Positions 14,863-16,111 of a DNA stretch of 16,111 bases are shown in pieces (within the stretch, counting starts at the first letter, position 1; every line of letters starts with the position of its first letter). This DNA is from Actinomycetota bacterium (GTDB lineage Bacteria > Actinomycetota > Actinomycetes > Nanopelagicales > Nanopelagicaceae): positions 1 to 16,111 of the forward strand of contig CANIAV010000006.1 in the NCBI GenBank assembly GCA_947465365.1, given 5' to 3'. The translations under genes and the position numbers were made by a program. Under the pieces are notes generated by a model that was given only the letters and a program-made list of their open reading frames with translations, had not been told where the DNA came from and made no database searches.

Positions 14863-15646
14863 GCGCTGCCTTCATTGCTTTTGCAACAACACCAGAGATA
14901 TCCGAGTCGTTAAAGGAATTTAGCGCTGCAAAAGTTGTGCCATTGGGGCTAGTTACCTTTTCACGCAAAGTAGTTGGCGTATCACCAGATTGATCTAGCA
15001 GCTTGGCCGCTCCCACAATAGTTTGAATAGTTAAAGTGGTTGCATCTTCTTTAGAAAGTCCCAGCGCAATTGCTCCATCTACCATCGCTTCTACAAATCT
15101 AAAGAAGTAAGCCGGTCCTGATCCGCTAGTAGCGGTAACAGCATCTTGTAAATCTTCATCGACTTCAATTACTTTGCCGACTGCACCGAGGAAGCCGAGT
15201 GCAAAGGAGCGTTGTTCAGCAGTCACAAGTCCGCAACAAGAGATAGCTGACATGCCGGCGCCCACCAAAGTTGGTGTATTTGGCATAACGCGGATTACTG
15301 GGTTAGCGCTAGTACCAATTACATCGGCGATATAACGAATCTGCTTGCCGGCGACGAAGGAGATAATCAGAGTACCCGGGCGGATATCAGCCTTTATCTC
15401 TTCAAGTACGCCAGCCATATCTTGCGGCTTTACGACCAATAAAATGAGATCGCATTTGGCAACGTTTTCACTTAATGGTGCGTTTGCTACTTTGTAATTA
15501 GCCATTAACTCAGCGGCTCGTTCGGCACGCTTTTCAGAGATAGTGATCGCACTAGGTGAAATTCCATAAGTAATCAGGGCAGAGATAAGGGCTTCGCCCA
15601 TTACCCCGGCACCGATGACGGCGACCTGTTTTTCTGAATTAGCCAT
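14837..15646 (-). CDS. proC: Pyrroline-5-carboxylate reductase
   Basis: A 269-residue cytoplasmic enzyme that reduces 1-pyrroline-5-carboxylate to proline with NAD(P)H, the last step of proline synthesis. The N-terminal Rossmann fold has GAGVMG at 12-17, followed by LVVKPQD and VIRVMPNTPTLVGAG, both typical of the family. The C-terminal helical domain carries the signature ATSGSGPAYFFRFVEAMVDG, then TIQTIVGAAKLL, and the REKVTSPNGTT block that contributes to the active site. Length and motifs are normal and complete. The ATG at 15646 is supported by a TACTCT hexamer ending six bases upstream. The 3' end overlaps the start of the secreted propeller-like gene, so the two are probably co-transcribed although their functions appear unrelated. 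Confidence 0.96.
   Translation of the reverse strand: MANSEKQVAVIGAGVMGEALISALITYGISPSAITISEKRAERAAELMANYKVANAPLSENVAKCDLILLVVKPQDMAGVLEEIKADIRPGTLIISFVAGKQIRYIADVIGTSANPVIRVMPNTPTLVGAGMSAISCCGLVTAEQRSFALGFLGAVGKVIEVDEDLQDAVTATSGSGPAYFFRFVEAMVDGAIALGLSKEDATTLTIQTIVGAAKLLDQSGDTPTTLREKVTSPNGTTFAALNSFNDSDISGVVAKAMKAARDRSQELA
14869..14873 (-). promoter_or_regulatory. Ribosome binding site (GAAGG) inside proC for the secreted propeller-like gene
   Basis: On the minus strand, GAAGG lies six bases before the GTG at 14862 and within the proC reading frame. It supports the GTG as start, although GTG is a weaker codon, and implies translation from the proC mRNA. Confidence 0.5.
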
Positions 15647-15652
15647 AGCGAA

Positions 15653-15658
15653 AGAGTA
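15653..15658 (-). promoter_or_regulatory. Putative -10 element (TACTCT) for proC
   Basis: On the minus strand, TACTCT fits TANNNT and ends six bases before the proC ATG. There is no Shine-Dalgarno in the spacer. A CTGACA about 19 bases further upstream could be a poor -35; it would lie inside the start of the divergent gene. Confidence 0.5.
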
Positions 15659-15662
15659 CGCG

Positions 15663-15668
15663 TAGGCT
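15663..15668 (+). promoter_or_regulatory. Putative -10 element (TAGGCT) for the Cys-rich protein gene
   Basis: TAGGCT fits TANNNT and ends eight bases before ATG 15677. It stands four bases from the oppositely oriented proC -10, so the two promoters are packed into a 30-base spacer. Confidence 0.45.
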
Positions 15669-15676
15669 CTGCGACT

Positions 15677-16111
15677 ATGTCAGAAATAAAGCCAGGTTTC
15701 GCACGCGATTGGGTGGAATTTACCGACCCCAATGATGAGGAAGAAATCTTTAAATGTGACCTTACTTGGCTGACTTCATATTGGACCTGTATTTATGGCG
15801 ATGGCTGCAAAGGCGTCTTTGAAAATCGACCAAATGCTGGCTGTTGCACAGAAGGTGCAATGTATTCGGATGAAGATGATGAAGAACGCGTGCGTAAAGC
15901 AGCTGCAGATTTAACTCCTGAGATGTGGCAATTCTTTGAACAAGCCCGTCCTAAGAAGCCAAATGGTCAACTACGTATTTCAGATTTAGATGAAGATAAA
16001 GAACGTAAGACTCGCACGGTAGATGATGGTTGTATATTCTTAAAGCGTAAAGGTTATGAAGCTCCAGGATTTACTGGTTCATTTGGTTGCGTACTTCATC
16101 ACTTGGCACAG
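15677..16111 (+). CDS. Cys-rich conserved actinobacterial protein (Rv0495c-like), 3' end outside the window
   Basis: The frame opens at ATG 15677 and stays open for 145 codons to the window edge, so the C-terminus is missing. The start reads MSEIKPGFARDWVEFTDPND and continues with a cysteine-rich block: C27 in FKCDLTW, C38 and C44 in WTCIYGDGC, then C56-C57 in AGCCTEG. After an acidic stretch (SDEDDEERV) and a helical part, two more appear, C119 in VDDGCIFLKR and C138 in FGCVLHH. This layout matches a conserved actinobacterial protein of about 300 residues (Rv0495c in mycobacteria) and resembles YkgJ-type proteins that may bind zinc or iron. The function is unknown. It diverges from proC, a pairing also near at hand in mycobacteria (Rv0500 is proC). 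The start is backed by the TAGGCT hexamer. Confidence 0.85.
   Translation, partial: MSEIKPGFARDWVEFTDPNDEEEIFKCDLTWLTSYWTCIYGDGCKGVFENRPNAGCCTEGAMYSDEDDEERVRKAAADLTPEMWQFFEQARPKKPNGQLRISDLDEDKERKTRTVDDGCIFLKRKGYEAPGFTGSFGCVLHHLAQ

Noticed and set aside
1..16111. CRISPR arrays, tRNA or rRNA genes, insertion sequences, attachment sites, prophage or defence islands
   Set aside because: No regularly spaced repeats, cloverleaf, transposase or integrase motif, or shift in base or codon style was seen on either strand while reading through the window.

Overview
The window looks like chromosomal DNA from a streamlined, moderately low-GC actinobacterium. GC is roughly the mid-40s percent by eye (one 60-base line in a coding region counted 26 G+C). 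The gene families are typically actinobacterial: a menA - PLDc_N - ccsB/resB/ccdA/resA/histidine-phosphatase block, a SerB1-like HAD hydrolase, an XPB helicase with its Rv0862c-like partner, a DUF836-type glutaredoxin, proC, and a Cys-rich protein of the Rv0495c type. The low GC, very tight packing and near absence of spacers fit freshwater acI-type lineages (Nanopelagicales). That placement is an inference from style, not a search result.

Layout. (1) 1-558, + strand: the 3' end of menA, then a small PLDc_N membrane protein. (2) 566-4855, - strand: a five-gene System II cytochrome c maturation operon, read as histidine phosphatase, ResA-like lipoprotein, CcdA, ResB and CcsB, with start/stop contacts or gaps of 8 nt or less. 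(3) 4918-10692, + strand: a HAD-IB phosphatase, then a coupled three-gene operon of Rv0862c-like helicase-associated protein, M20 metallopeptidase and XPB helicase, joined by two ATGA overlaps. (4) 10655-11241, - strand: a 111-residue protein of unknown function coupled to a small glutaredoxin, which runs tail-to-tail into XPB. (5) 11277-13658, + strand: a large secreted metalloprotease-like protein with FN3 and propeller-like modules. (6) 13660-15646, - strand: proC, then a secreted propeller-like protein whose start lies inside proC. (7) 15677 to the end, + strand: a Cys-rich conserved protein cut by the window edge.

How the parts relate. Region 2 moves electrons through CcdA to the ResA-like thioredoxin to reduce apocytochrome cysteines, while ResB-CcsB delivers and attaches haem; menaquinone from MenA feeds the same respiratory chain. 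Region 3 is probably a DNA-repair or DNA-remodelling unit with an unexpected peptidase in the middle. The two secreted proteins of regions 5 and 6 meet tail-to-tail with one base between their stop codons.

Regulation. Nearly every first gene of a transcription unit has a TANNNT hexamer ending 6-9 nt before the start codon and no usable Shine-Dalgarno, which points to leaderless mRNAs. Several internal genes have Shine-Dalgarno-like sequences or overlapping stop/start codons. This pattern decided two starts (4855 minus, 11277 plus).

There is no gene-free stretch above about 65 bases. I saw no tRNA, rRNA, CRISPR array, insertion sequence or convincing intrinsic terminator. Most of the window is ordinary housekeeping DNA. 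The parts most worth a second look are the XPB-M20 operon and the secreted metalloprotease-like protein.
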